Positions 1 through 12,432 of a DNA stretch of 64,000 bases are shown here, piece by piece. The stretch spans positions 4,838,501-4,902,500 of the forward strand of contig OY987268.1 of NCBI GenBank assembly GCA_963920665.1. The letters are read 5' to 3'. This DNA is from Straminergon stramineum. Taxonomy: Eukaryota > Streptophyta > Bryopsida > Hypnales > Calliergonaceae. The position numbers and the translations under genes are program-made. The notes under the pieces are model-generated. The model was not told where the DNA came from. It saw only the letters and a list, made by a program, of their open reading frames with translations, and searched no databases. Each line of letters starts with the position of its first letter. The first letter of the stretch is position 1.

Positions 1-333
1 CAAACACTTGTGGCCCCAAATTAGACAAGTGGGGTTCCAAAGTAAACATGTGGAGTTCCAAGAAGTTGTCACTCTTCCAAGATGCAACCAATCACCCACA
101 CTTGATCCAAGTTTAGAAAGTGTTGCTTTTGGGTGTTTCCATGCCCACTTTGGTGGTAGTCTAATGTCCAAAGCACGTACATCTACAAAGTACTTTTCAA
201 ATATTTGTATAATATTCATACAAGTTTGGAGAAATACTAAACCAATTCCTAACACACAGACATCATTTTTTCTTGTACACACCCTGCATATCCAGAGATC
301 CAAAACAAGTGTTGCATTTAGGTGCTTCTACCT
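1..333. mobile_element. TA-flanked MITE, AGGTAGAAGC family, copy 1 (left end outside window)
   Basis: The right terminus reads GGTGCTTCTACCT followed by TA (334-335), as in two fuller copies at 24797-25169 and 38643-39057. The interior is closely similar to both, for example the stretch around a conserved ACATCTAC(A/T)AAGTACTTTTCAAA. The long open frame at 8-550 is this repeat read through into its flank and matches no protein family I know. The left inverted repeat lies beyond the window edge, so the size is unknown; the other copies are 373 and 415 bp. Confidence 0.75.
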
Positions 334-550
334 TAAAAGGTTCACTCAGGAGCAGGAGGAATTGCAGGCAATGCACAGCAAGCCAGCTCGTCTTCTAACC
401 TCAATGATTCATTTCAGTCGGGGCTTGGAGTTGGCCTTCACCAGTAGAGGATGCCTAAGTTACTCTACTGCTGAATACAGTATTGAAATTTTGACCATCC
501 CAGTCTCCCAGGGATGGGGTGGATCCCCTTGCTCCTCCCTCCTTAGTTAA

Positions 551-750
551 TCCAGGGGTGCATGTAAAAAAAGACACCCTCTTTTGAGCTTCATTAATTT
601 ATCTTTTGAAGCTCTGCTAGGAAATTTGGGGCCTCTCATTGCAAATATGAATTCAAAATTTGCAAATTTTATCATGCATGACAAATAAAAAAATTTCAGG
701 GTTTTCCCTTGGGACGAGCGAGGGGGGCAATTTGCCCTGGTTGTCTCTAA
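551..750. repeat. Relic repeat shared with 25230-25440
   Basis: The segment with CTCTTTTGAGC, then GCAAATATGAATTCAAAATT, then GGGTTTTCCC is a diverged copy of the inside of the small inverted-repeat element at 25189-25450. In both places it lies a short way to the right of an AGGTAGAAGC MITE, so the two may have travelled as one block. No inverted-repeat ends are recognisable here. Confidence 0.5.
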
Positions 751-760
751 GTAAGCTTAA

Positions 761-1397
761 CCCCTAAATGCCCAAGGCTTGTTTCAAGCTTCTTGAAATT
801 TGTTCTACATTGAACAAAAAGTCAATATTTTCACAAGTCGCACCAATTTCTTTTGAATTGTAACCATACAAATTAAAACTAGACATGTTAGAGATCACAT
901 AGGAAAAGAAAACATAACAATATCACTTACAGATTGAAAGATTATAATGTTTGATCATGAGGATGTGAAAACTAAGAAATTTTTTCAATTCTCTATTTGC
1001 AAGTCAACTCTAAAAAGTTGGTCACTAAAAAAATATGAGGTTGTAGGGCCTAGCATGCACAACCCCAATCAATTTACAATTTTTCAAAATCTATTCTACA
1101 ATTTTTTTAAATGAATTTCTAATGTGGTTTTTCCTCCAAGATCTAGTGTATTTGAGGCTCATTTCCAAGAGCCCTTAACAATATGGGAAGTCAAGATTAC
1201 AATGGGCATCTTTCCACAAAATCTTGAATAGAAAAATCATAATCCTTTATTTTTCATATCATCTTTTTGATCCTAGAACTAGACTTTAAAAAGAGTTCTC
1301 AAGAAATATAAACTAATAATAATAGCAATTTGGTTGGGTTTTACTTAACTTCAAAGTTTTTGAAACACCAGAATCTAGTGCCTTGGGCATTTAGGGG
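761..1397. mobile_element. TTAA-flanked TIR element (piggyBac-like MITE), 637 bp
   Basis: The ends are perfect inverted repeats of 18 bp, CCCCTAAATGCCCAAGGC at the left and its reverse complement at the right. Both ends are flanked directly by TTAA (757-760 and 1398-1401). There is no open reading frame of note inside, so this is a non-autonomous element. Starting with CCC and using TTAA as target duplication is typical of the piggyBac superfamily; assignment to that superfamily is inference because no transposase is present. Confidence 0.8.
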
Positions 1398-1401
1398 TTA
1401 A

Positions 1402-3505
1402 ACCCAGACTTTATGGAGAAGAAGATCAACTCCTTATTGCAAATATGAAGTAATTAACTTACAACTAGATAGTTCACGGTAGTGGTTTGTGAGCCCTCAA
1501 GTTGGTACTTGGAACTCATGGATTCTTTATTTGATTTTTAGCGTATTTATGTGCAAAAAGGTATAAAAAAATGTTTGAGTGGTATTTGGTAGAAGTCCCT
1601 ACCAATATAGTGCGAGGTCATACTAGAATTATGGGGTATCTAAATTACTCCAATTTCCTACTTTTAGTGCCTAGTTGAGAGTCGGAGAGGTCAATTCATC
1701 GTTTCCGAGAGAATTAAGGGTTTGAGTGTTAGCCAATCCTCGTAGTTGTCCATACTAAATTAAGTCTTTCAAATGCATGTGGTAAAATGGCTAAGTCTAT
1801 TTTAGGTCAAGAGAATTTAGTGTAGGTCACCATCCAATTCATAAAGAATTTGGATTGATAAATTTTTATTTGCAGGTAACTTGTAGAAGAATGAACCAAA
1901 CCACATATAAGGTGAAGGGAGAGCGACTGGAGCATGAAGAAAGGTGCTTTTAGCTTAAAAGCATGCTAGAAGCCAACATTAGAGTTGGTTGTCTCAAGAT
2001 TCTTTGATACAAGGATGGTTTCTCCCTTAGGCAGAAATTAAAAGGGAATTGCTGATTTTAGCTTCCCTATTAATAGTGAAAAGCAAAAAATAATGTTGTA
2101 CTTTGATTTGGAGAGATTTTTAGAAGCTATGCAAAAACTTTCGGATTTTTCCGAAATAATCATGATGACTCCATGGAAAGTCAACTATCTTTAAACATGT
2201 TCGTAAATTCCTAAAAATTATCCATGTTGCGGTAAAATCTCACTAAAAATTATAATAGGATTTTGTGTGCTAATAAAGTGCCGCACAAAGTTAAAAGACA
2301 ATCTGACATTCCTAAGTACCAGAATTAGCAATGACATTGAACTTTTAAAGAAATTACAACTTGGTGGGGGTTGACCGATGTACCAGGAGTTGACAGTGTC
2401 TAAATGTTGTGAATGAGGGGTCTTTTCTTACTCCTACAAATCTTCCGAGTACCCTAGCCAAATAGTTTCCTCAAAAGAGACAAATTTTCCAAAAGTTAGA
2501 GTTTTGACTTTTCTTCGGAATTATCGTAAGTTGATTTAACACTCACGAATGGCTTGGAAGAAGGGGTTTGGGGGGTCTATCAAGCTAATTTGGGTCTTTT
2601 GAACACAATGGCACATTTGTTTTTCAATTTGGAGTTTTTCCCTAGAAGATAGGAAGGGTCCAACAATAGGTTTGATTTTTTAGAGTAATTAGTAGTAATT
2701 CAAAGTTAATTTTGCAAATATCTTTTGAAAAATTGAAGATTGGATTTGGGTAAGATCTTTTTTCTTGCATAAGAAGCCATCTTCGGTCTAAAGAAAGACA
2801 ATTTAGAAATACTTTGGGTTAATTAGCAAAATATCTAGATTAGTTAGGGTTATTTTCAAAATAACTTTGAAAAAAGATTTTGGATTTGATTTAGCCAAAA
2901 TTTATTAGCTAAATGGAGAGGGTTGTAAAGAATTCTTTCATTAAACAAAGATTCTTTAGGAATACGTTTAGGGTAGTTTAGGAAACATCTAGGTGTCGAA
3001 AGTAAATATTTTTTCATCGACAACTTATTAGGGAGGGGCCTGGGACAAGTATAAAAGACCCCTCCTTGAGGTTGTTGGTACTTTCATTCTTATAACTAAA
3101 CTTTGCTTTCGTTTCTTTCATACTATCGGCGTGGTCAGACACTGATCCAAGTTGAGATTCAACTTGATTTTCATTCTATCTTTTGATTTGCACACTTTGA
3201 AGGATGAGAGGGTCCCTTCAAAATGATTTCTATTAATTTTTTTTTAAGTTTTAGGGGGTAAGCTTCCATTTTCTTTCATTTGTGAGAGTTTTGGAAGGGA
3301 TAGACCTCCAAATTCTAATTTTGTTTAAGATTTGTTAGAATATTAACAATTGCCACAGAATTTGGTGTTAATAGGTTTAAAGTGATGAAGCTTGACTTTG
3401 CCAAAAGTTTATTAAACCAATCTTTGCCCAAAATTTGTTGTATAATGAAAATTGCTAAAATTCGGTTTAAACATTCTCATACGTACCTCCTTTAGTAATT
3501 ATCTT
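1402..3505. other. Intergenic AT-rich stretch, no gene seen
   Basis: No open frame or recognisable protein similarity was found on either strand. A TATA-box-like TATAAAAG lies at 3050-3057 on the plus strand, followed by a CT-rich segment, which could be a promoter of a decayed LTR element, but no LTR ends were found to support that. Confidence 0.4.
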
Positions 3506-3612
3506 TGAAATTTTGAAAACTACCAAAAAAATGCAATTTTTGTGTTGGTTGCAACGTAGTTTTTTTAAAACTATGTTTTCAACTGCATTTTTTGGTAGTT
3601 TTCAAAATTTCA
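3506..3612. repeat. Near-perfect 107-bp inverted repeat (hairpin)
   Basis: TGAAATTTTGAAAACTACCA at the left is exactly mirrored by the reverse complement at the right end, and the pairing continues inwards (TGCA..., then GTAGTTTT against AAAACTA) to a loop of only a few bases. The whole segment could fold as one long stem. It may be a very small foldback MITE or a small-RNA hairpin; no target duplication is clear. Confidence 0.7.
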
Positions 3613-4559
3613 TGTCACTTGGATTATGTTGAACTCAACACTACTTTCTTCTAGTGTAGATACTTTGAAATTTTGAGGAATTAGTCTTTAATGTTTGTTT
3701 AAACACTGTCATGTGTACCTCTTTTAAAGATTGAACTTTCAAAATACTATTCTTTGACCATTGACATTGTGTGTACCTGGAGTTGCCCCTGCACGATGAA
3801 GCTTTGACTTTAGAATTTTCAAAATTGATACTTTTTGAGGTGTTTCTAAGCATTTAAGTACTTTAAACCATCAGAGAAACTTTTCTTTGTATGCTTGAAA
3901 AGTGCACTTGCATGTGGTATTGATTGAATACATTTGATTTCATGAGAGAATTAGATAAAAGTAGTCAAAATTCTTTAGTTTGAATTCTTTAGAAACCCTT
4001 AGTAGTAGTTAGAAAAAAATCCAAATTTTAGATTAGTTTTCTCCTTAGTTAGAGTTATTAAAATTGCCTCCCAAAGAGAGTCCCAATTAGATTAGAAACA
4101 ATGATTTGCTTAGTTTAAATTTATTCCAAAAATCCTCCAAAATTAGATTGTTGGTTTAGAATTTAAGAAGTTAGAAATTTCCCCAAAAACCCCAAAACAA
4201 ACCCATTTGAATGTCATAGTTATAGTTAGTAAAAGGTTGGAGATTCCCGAAAAACACACAAAATAGATTAGTTTTAGTTAGGAATTAATTAAGTCTTAAG
4301 AGTATTAAGGTATGTGTGCACTTGGCGTATAGAGTCAAAGTTGTGCTCGTAGGTAGAGAGAGAAGTATCAAGTCATTCGCACTACCGCTCTTTCAAAAAT
4401 GCCGAACCTACGTGGATGATGAAGTGGCACAGTGAAAGAGCGGTGGGTTCTATTGCATTGGAGGTCCCGATTTTTTAAGTAGCGGTAGTTGCGTTTGCAT
4501 TTATGAAGCACCTTAAATTGCACGAAACGTAGATTTCAATATTCTACAAGCACTACTAG
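3613..4559. other. Intergenic, no gene seen
   Basis: AT-rich sequence with no credible coding frame on either strand. It ends at the putative TTA target duplication of the PIF/Harbinger element. Confidence 0.4.
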
Positions 4560-4944
4560 TTAATGGGGGTCTGTTGTGGTGATTAACTGCCCGCGCCACA
4601 TTTGGGCAGGTTTTAGTGACTGAGTTTAATACGTACACCGTCAGAGCTCATAATCGGCAGTGCCAGCAAGATAGAAGCTATGCCATTAAATTTGTCGGCG
4701 CTGGATGCCAAAGCTTCACATAAAAGGCTCACGTGAATGGTGTGTGCATATTGTTTTCCAACACTGTTTGCACAAGTTTTGCTATGAATTGAGTAGAGAG
4801 CTAGATAACTTCCACGAGTTTCATTACGGTCAATATAGTGTGCATGGTTGGCATGCAACACTTCCAATGCGTTTGTGCAAGTATATTTAACTTGAACGTG
4901 TTGTTAATGCAATTCTACTGTTCTTTCATTGTAGGATTTACAAG

Positions 4945-6673
4945 ATGGATGACCGCCATGATGGCTGCCCTGTCGCCAACAATAGTGCAACTGTTGCCGG
5001 AGAAGGTAAGTCCTTTGTACACACTCTCCATGACATACCTTGTAAATGCCCACGTACCTGGAAAATATTGTTTCGCCTTTCGACATTTTAGTGAGTATGA
5101 GATAGAGAGACAAATATTTCATGAATTTTGCATATAGTAGGAGAGCATCGATAAGATTGCAATAGTGACATGCATTGTTGGGCCTACAGTGCTTGTGACA
5201 GAAATGTAAGGTAAAGTCTATATACACAATCAAATTTTCTCACGTCATTGATACTAGCAGACAACACCTACGTTGAACTCCAATTTTCAGCAACTACTTA
5301 CGTTCATGTAGTGACATCTGTGAAAAAGTTCTTGTCCTGACTTTCTAGTTTTCGTTTTTTGCAATCATGTAGCAAGTGAGCTCCTACGCCCTGCTTCAGC
5401 CCCTGTATATGCAGCAGTGAGAGTACCTACGAACGTTATTGTTGCAAATACAACAACTTCCAACCCTGCCAAGCAACCACAGAAAGATAGAGGGCCGAAT
5501 TGGCAAACTTCCGAGATTGTAACACTGATCCAAGCCAAGAGAGATTTATATGTTGAAGAGAGTGCCGCAATTGATGGATGCGATCTCATGCATGCAAAGT
5601 CTACTAAGTGGATACGTATCAGTGTCCAAGTCATGAGAGCATGTTGCTCACCTTGCTTCTGGGATGGTCCTGCTTGCAAAAGCAAGTGGAATCAATTGAT
5701 TCCCGATTATAAACGTCTTGCAGATTTCTTAGCACGGAGTGGAACCAATGCACCTAACTATTGGAACATGAGCGCTGCTGACAAGAAATCTCGGGGTCTA
5801 CCACGTTCATTTCCAGAAGACATCTTTCGCAATGTTCATGACTGGAACCACAACCGTTCTATCATGCAGCCACCCCACTCACGAGATTTGCAGTCAGCAG
5901 ATGATAGCAATTATCGAAATCCTTCGAATGACAAGCACAACGTCAACAACGACACTAGCGAAGCTGAGAACAAGGATGCTATGGACGTCGCCTTTGTAGT
6001 AGAGGACACCGGAGAGCATACGTCCAACACTTTCTCACCTGTATCTGCCCCCCCACCTACTCGTTTTTACACTATTTCTGACACCAGTGGACATACGTCC
6101 AACACTCCTCCAAGTTCCCGTCGCTTCACTACCCTCCCAGCCAGAGTTACAGCACAAATGTTGAGCTCTAGCGATACAGCAGAGTGCACTACTTAGCAAC
6201 GTCCTGGCAACACTGGTGTTCGTCGAAAAAACCTCTCTGGACACACACTTATTGCAGAAGCTACAAAAGCTACAGGAATTGTTATGGCAAATCAAATGAA
6301 GGAGATGGCGGAGTGCAGCCGGGAGTTGGAAAAAACCAAGATAGATGTGCAGTTAAAGCTCTTTTCTCAGCAGATGGAATATCAAAAAGAGCGTGATTCT
6401 CGACTTCATGAAAATGCAAGAGTAGCCAACAACAATGCAAAACTAGCCATACTTAAGCAGGGAGATGTAGTTCAGTGTTTATCAAACCTATCAACTGTAC
6501 TTAGTGCAGACATGCAATGTTCTAGAGCTAGCATGATGGATCCTACTTTGTACATGGCCACGCAAAACACTGTACAAGATGTGGCCGGACCTAGTGTTGC
6601 CTCTCCTATTCTTCCAACAAGAAAGGGCCGCAACAATGTAGAAGGCGAGCACGAGACATCACCATCTCGATAG
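4945..6673 (+). pseudogene. PIF/Harbinger ORF1, Myb/SANT-like (trihelix) DNA-binding protein
   Basis: In PIF/Harbinger elements this protein binds DNA and helps bring the transposase to the ends and into the nucleus. I predict exon 1 at 4945-5005 (ATG at 4945, donor AAG|GTAAGT) and exon 2 from 5373 after TGTAG; the phases join in frame. The domain starts near WQTSEIVTLI and runs through KWIRI, CKSKWNQL and DYKRL to YWNMS, the spaced tryptophans of a trihelix fold. A polar Ser/Thr/Asn-rich linker follows, then a charged, probably coiled-coil C-terminus (about 6284-6440). One in-frame TAG at 6194-6196 breaks a frame of about 450 codons. The next codon is CAA, so a C-to-T change of CAG is the simplest origin. 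Translation resumes in the same frame without shift. Confidence 0.75.
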
Positions 6674-6882
6674 ATCAGCAGTTCATTGACTGCAACCTGC
6701 ATACTCTATAGGTAGACAAGCATCAGCGTATAGTCCCTTATTGTCTTTTATGTTTTTGTACTTCCAAAGGCCAGCACATCCCGTGCATTTGTATAGTTGT
6801 AAAAAGCAATGAAGGCCACTGAAATAAAAAAATTTGTTTGTTTTATGAAAATAGAAATTCCACTATCACATACCTTGTATCA

Positions 6883-8234
6883 TCAAAGTGGGGCAATATG
6901 TTGAAGAGCAAGGTAGACTCCTAAATCACGATGCTTTTGGAGCCCCAATTGCTGCCTAGTTTCATCATCAGGATAGTTTGCCGCTTCCATTACATGAGCA
7001 TCCGCCGCCACTTCTTCATCTTGGAAACCCTCTGTTCGTAAAACATTGAGTAGGCGAGTTATGTCTGCATGGGATTGCTATAGCAGCAAGTTGTGTAGGA
7101 TGGCACATGCAATGATAACATCAAGAATGAAGGTCACATGGAGGTCTGATTTGACAAGGAGTTCACGAAAACTTTGCTTTAGAAGTGCAAATGCGTTCTC
7201 AACCACGCCACGACCTTTGCGTTGCTTCTTATTGAATAAAGAGTCCACCACAAGGAGCTGTCTATGAGTATTGTGCGGGATCATTAGCCATGGTAGCAAA
7301 GGATAGCCCAAATCACCGAGCAGGTAAGGCATGAACCCTCAGAATGCTATGCTATCATCCCACAAAGTGTTCTGCATTGCTTTCTGGTAAAGAGAGGACC
7401 GTCTGAGCATTCAAGAATCGTTAGTTGATCTCAGCATGCCAACAAACAAATCCAAAAATCTCTTATTGCTGTCAACAACTACTTGATAGTTCATGGTATA
7501 AGTGCGGGACTTGAAATAGTAATAATCAGCAGGACCAAACCTCGGTTTTGAAATCCCAATCTGCGTACCGTCAATTGCACCGACTACTCCTAACAAGCCG
7601 CAGAGTTGTTGGAATCCTTGCTCAGTGTCCATTAAACTTCCACCATGTGGCCAAGAGATCTTTGAGCGAAGCACTACATTAATGGCATGTACGACATCTC
7701 GCAATAGCATTGACATGGAGCTTCGACCAACAACAAACATTTCACTACATATCAAAAGGCTTGCACCGTGAGTCAACTTAAACAAAGTACAAGCAAGTCT
7801 TACAACAATTGGGATAGCCAAGCGATACTTGGTGTCTTTCTTCTTGATGGTAGGCCTCAGCAATGCAGCGAACGAAAAAACAACACCTTTTGTGAGGCAG
7901 AACATTTTGACCCATCTATCATCATTGTATTGCTCTATAAGAAATTGTGAGAACCACGTCGTTTTAAACACGGCTTAACCCAAAATCCCAAGTCTCCGTC
8001 AAGAATGCTAGGGCTATTCCATAGATGCCAAGCATGCAAGGCTGTTGTGGTGACAGTGTTGGCATCAGAAGTGCAGGCCTCTGATAACTCCGGGAAGGCC
8101 ATAATGTCACTGTCATAATCTTCATCTAACTCCTCTGTTATGTGCAATTGAAGAGCTCGGTGGCAAGATAAGAGCAGAAGGAGAGCCGTAGTCGTCACAG
8201 ACAGAAACTCAGTAGGGTTCTGAAGTACATCCAT
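6883..8234 (-). pseudogene. PIF/Harbinger DDE transposase (DDE_Tnp_4 type), broken
   Basis: It would cut and join the transposon ends. The minus-strand frame shows all three catalytic positions: D in GAIDGTQ (7570-7572), D in STNDS (7417-7419) and E in VVENAF (7198-7200). Other family signatures are FWVKP near the N-terminus, VVDSNKRFLDL, LLGDLGYPLLPWL and ILHNLLL. From the ATG at 8232-8234 the length would be about 450 codons, normal for the family. It is disabled by a one-base frameshift near 7945-7950 and three in-frame stops: TGA at 7411-7413, TGA near 7357 and TAG near 7078. Each stop is one C-to-T step from a fitting codon (CGA, CGA, CAG). The catalytic triad itself is intact, so death is fairly recent. 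Confidence 0.85.
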
Positions 8235-8696
8235 GCTTCCTATGCACAAAAGACACAACTAGTTCAACTTCCTAGAATGGGGCCATGAAAAAAAATTGGA
8301 AAAATGAGAGGAGCAGGGTTGAAGAAAACTTGATTTCTGTGTGCATATACAAAGAAACATTGCTCAATTCATGTTCCAAGTCACACACATCACCTCGAGA
8401 AATTTACAGTTGTATAAATGATTAATAATTCAATGACAAGCTCACCTCATGAATGATGTAGTCGTTGCATGCCTAGCTACAAATACTTGTAGTTCTGTCC
8501 ACAAGAAAAGCTTAGCTTTGAAGTCCTCACCAAACAGTGTTGACTTGACGAGCACAAAATCGTTCACAGTTGCCTCGCTCCAACAATGCAGTCCTCACTA
8601 CAGCGTCATCGGAATCCAAACACAGATGATGTAATAAAACGGAAGACATAGAAGACAGCCTTGGAGTGTTTAATGCGTTAGCTGGGCCCCTGATTA

Positions 8697-10189
8697 GCCG
8701 TTTTGCATACAGCGCAGACCAAGGACGAACCCTAATGCGATTAACAAATCGCAGACAAAAGTGCTTCTCTTGCTACAGCGGAAATTAAACAAAAATGGTT
8801 GAAAAATCAAAGTTATGAGAAGTCATACCTTCTGCAGGAGATCCTCCCCACGGCGCACTTTGTGCGGGGAGCCAAAAGTTCGTTGTGTACAATGGTTTCT
8901 ACCTATGCCCTCAAGACTATTGCACTACCTTCCGCTTCCCAAAGCAAATACTATTTGCGCTTGAAGCCAGCCCTATCGTCACTAACTCAAAGACCATGAA
9001 TGCATTGAAATAACTAGCTCGCAAACTATATTACAGTTGAGAAATGCAATCAATTCCTCTAGCATTCAAACAAAGATGTCATATTCCTCAAGCAAAGCTA
9101 GTGCGCCAAATATGTCCAACAAGCAAGACAAATAGAAAACGGGCAGCTGCAACGGCAACTAAGGCCCACTAGCACATTAATAGCATCGCTGTGGTGTGAA
9201 CAAGGCAGTCTTAAGTGGACGCTTTCATCAATGCTGACAGTCTAGGAATAAGAAGAAACCAAGCAATCTAAACACCTGTGTCACTACGTCTGCTACAAAT
9301 TACACCATTGCTCTGCAAAGTTCGGCCTGGCTATCAGTGTCATTATTTTATTTTTATTTTTCTATCTTCCCCTGCTTTATCTTTCAACGCTTGCTTCTCC
9401 CTAACGCCAAGTGTGCATATACCTTTAGATCAGTTAAAAATCAGTGTAGTTTCAAAAATTCAATGATTTAAGTAAGGTGTTGAAAAATCAGCAGAAGAGA
9501 TCAAAACTAGGATGACCAACTGAAGATTAGCAAGGGGAACGAGCTACTGAGAACAAGCTATCGGGAACGAGTTGTCGAGAACAAGGCAGGATTGACAAAG
9601 CAATGATGAAGGTCCAACATATTAGGACATGTCACATGTCCTTTGAACAATAGGGTAGTGTCTAAAAACTCTCTGATTGTATCACTGTAGCAGTTGCCGG
9701 TTACCAGGGAATGGGAAGTCAACTTGGGTGTCTTTTGAAACTACATCAGGAACTTTAAGGCATGAGAACATGGTGCCACAATGGTGCATTGAAATGCAAT
9801 TAAGTGAATTTGGTGCCAACCTCCATACCAACCTAGTATGGATAAAATGATGCCAGAATGACCTATATGCAGCCTTTGGTGTCAAAATGGCACCAAAATA
9901 ATCTGGCCCAACTTTTCTGATGTAGTTGAACATTCAAAATCCAGGGGCTGGTGTTTGAAAAAACCAGGGTGTTAAGGAGTTCAAAAATTCTTCAAACATT
10001 CACTCATTTGGAGAATGAATTCAAGTGAAAGGACATAGCTAACTCTCAATGCAAGCACTCAAGTTTCTAAACAACTCAATGAAGAGAGGAGGAAAGGAGG
10101 AGAGGTATAAGAGTTTTGGAGTTGAAGAGTCAAAGAAAAGAGAAGGAAGGAGATGAAGGGAATCCAAGCTCAATTAAGAAAGGTATGAT
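8697..10189. other. Intergenic, no gene seen
   Basis: Short open frames only, none with a recognisable domain. A GA-rich stretch at about 10080-10160 leads into the dispersed repeat that follows. Confidence 0.35.
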
Positions 10190-11830
10190 TCTTTTGGATT
10201 TGATTTGATATTTTTATTCTTTTTACTATTCATTAATTTGTTGGTTAGTCATTAATTGCGATTCCTATAAAGATTAGTAGGTTAGGCTTTGGTTAAGTTT
10301 TGTTTTATTAGGCTTAATAAGACAAATAGATAAAACAAAATGCCAACTAATATCTTTTGGATAATTAAGAAAATTACAAAATAATTAAAATTTATTAGAT
10401 TTGATTTGATTTAGTGGATTTAAAAGGTTTTAGGGTATTAAAATAACTTCTAATCAATTAAGAATTATCTTAACTAAAACCAAAATTAATAAAATCCCAT
10501 AACTATTAATAGGAAAAGCAAAATTAAACAAAAAAACAACAACAACCAAGGATTAATTTCAAATTACACCATGGATTAGCAAAAATGAAGGAGGAAGGAG
10601 TGGGTTACTACAAAACCATTCATCTCGTGATCCTCAAGGATAGTAAAATCACCCCCTTCATGGAAAAGGTACGTTAAAATTTTTCATATTTTGCTTTTTT
10701 AAATTTCAAATTGATTAAGAAATTCACTGGATAGAATAAACCATAGAAAACTTTACAAAAATTAGAAAAGAAAATTAAGATTTAAAATTTTTCAAATTAG
10801 ATTTTAATTTAGAAAATAATAAAAAATTTAACCAATTACAATTAGATAAACCTTATTTGAAATTTGGATGAAAAATTGACATTTTCATCCAAAAGAACTA
10901 AACAAAGGAATCTTAGAACCTCAAGAGAATTTAAAATTTTCAATTAATTAAGAATTATAATTTTTCTCTTAGAGTAAAAGTAATTAATGAATGAAATTTC
11001 ATTCGTTAGACTTTTAAAATAAATTTCATTCATTAATAACTTTTCCATTAGGAATTTAGTTTTCAGTATCTTACCTTGTTGGTAAGCTAATTTCTGAATT
11101 TTTAATTTAAAAACATAAAACCCTAAAATAATAATTTTAGAATAGAAAATTTGATTTAAGTTAGATTAGAAGATAATTATAAAGAATTTTTTAAGAGTCT
11201 TTATGGAATCATTTAAATTAGAAATCAATTAAGGAATCTTTTAAGGATTCCAAAATCTATTCCCATTTAAAAATTACTTTAATTTTAAGTGGGAAAAGGT
11301 TGGATGAAGTTTGGTTCTAATATTGGATGAAGTTCTTTGATTATTGGTGAAATTAGGTCTAGTCTGAGATTTTGGTAATTAACATCTTTAAAAACTCAAC
11401 CCTAAAATTTGGATTTATTTTGATTAGTGCTACTATTTTTATTTGGTGGACGAAGTTTACGAGGTAGGTCATGGATCAATATTTCATCCACTCATTTCTT
11501 TCACTAAGAAGGTCAAAATTTGACTTTCTCTATCATTTCGGAAAGGGCAATTTACATTCTAAAATTTAGGTTAGATTGATTTTAGTTTGAATTTATCTAT
11601 TCATTAGGTATTTGACTTAGTGAACTATAGTTCAAAAGTTTAGGATTTACATGATTTGAGTTCAATTAGGATATTACAAAACAAAGTGTCTATTGCTTGC
11701 AAGGTGCAAATTGAACTCAAATTGAAAACACCCTAACGTAATTGATTTAACAAGCCGCTAGAACCAGTGTGCATGTTTTAACTCAAAGGGTGAAGTTTAT
11801 AACACTCACACAGTCATCATCATTAGCCAT
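10190..11830. repeat. Dispersed AT-rich repeat, about 1.6 kb, copy 1
   Basis: Stretches along this block match 29990-31640 in the same order and orientation. Near the start both have a form of GATTC..TT.TACTATTCATC and a Pro-poor AT-rich run ending in TTATTAGGC; near the end both have AAAACACCCTAA and CCGCTAGAACC/CCACTAGAACC. Similarity is low and interrupted, so this is an old repeat. It has no coding frame, and I could not find LTR or inverted-repeat ends. Confidence 0.5.
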
Positions 11831-11860
11831 AGTAATGGATTGGAGACATTATTTGAATTA

Positions 11861-12432
11861 GGGCCGCTTTATACTTAGAGGCTGGGCCAATTCCCCTTGA
11901 GGCTGATTGCACAAAATTTCAGCCCCTTTTGGGCTAAAGACTGACCTCAACTACTTATTAGAAGAAGATTATAACATGGGCCAATTCTCCCATGTGTAAA
12001 GGCCTTAAGGCCAAGAAGCTAGGCCAATTCAATAAAATATGGAAAGGAGGGAGAGAGGGGTTGAAATTTTCACAGTTGGTTTACACTTAGAGGCTAGGTC
12101 ACTTCCCCTTAAGGTTGATTGCACAAAATCTAACAGATCAAATTTGTTTAAAAAAATAATATTTAAAAGAAAAAAAATTGTAAATGAAATCTAACATTGG
12201 CCCCTAGGTCAAGAATTGGCCTTTTGTTTTTGGTGTACCCAATTCAACAAGCTTTGGGTCATGTCAATCATATCATTTTTTAATTAATTATTCATTCTAC
12301 CAAATTGGCCCGACCTCTAAGTGTAAAGTCGTTGAGACCGATTCCAGCGTTTTGTCCAATCACAAGTGAGGATTCTTGGCCCCTAACACAACAAATTAGC
12401 CCAACTTCCACATGTATAATAACCTTGATTGA
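11861..12432. repeat. Imperfect inverted-repeat block, possible TIR element
   Basis: The left side carries TTATACTTAGAGGCTGGGCC and a second copy of ACTTAGAGGCT at about 12085. The right side carries the inverse, GGCCCGACCTCTAAGTGTAAA at about 12308 and GCCCAACTTCCACATGTATAA at about 12398. The arms are repeated and diverged and the outer borders and target duplication are unclear, so a complex TIR element is only a suggestion. Confidence 0.4.

Larger units (their letters stand above)
4563..8693. mobile_element. PIF/Harbinger DNA transposon, about 4.13 kb, both genes decayed
   Basis: The element holds the two genes expected of this superfamily: a Myb/SANT-like DNA-binding protein on the plus strand and a DDE transposase on the minus strand, converging at about 6.7-6.9 kb. 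Proposed ends: left ATGGGGGTCTGTTGTGG and right, read inward on the minus strand, TCAGGGGCCCAGCTAACGC, sharing GGGG.C and an ATTAA block in register. A TTA stands outside each end (4560-4562 and 8694-8696), the TWA duplication usual for PIF/Harbinger. The inverted repeats are diverged, so the exact borders are less sure than the identity of the element. Confidence 0.7.

Noticed and set aside
8..550. 180-codon open frame at the window start
   Set aside because: It reads through an AGGTAGAAGC MITE into its flank; the same frame occurs in part in another MITE copy at 24829-25044 and in reverse at 38633-38968. No protein family is seen.
4613..5233. Several overlapping frames on both strands at the left end of the PIF element
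   Set aside because: None has a domain; the spliced exon at 4945-5005 joining in phase to 5373 explains the coding signal better.
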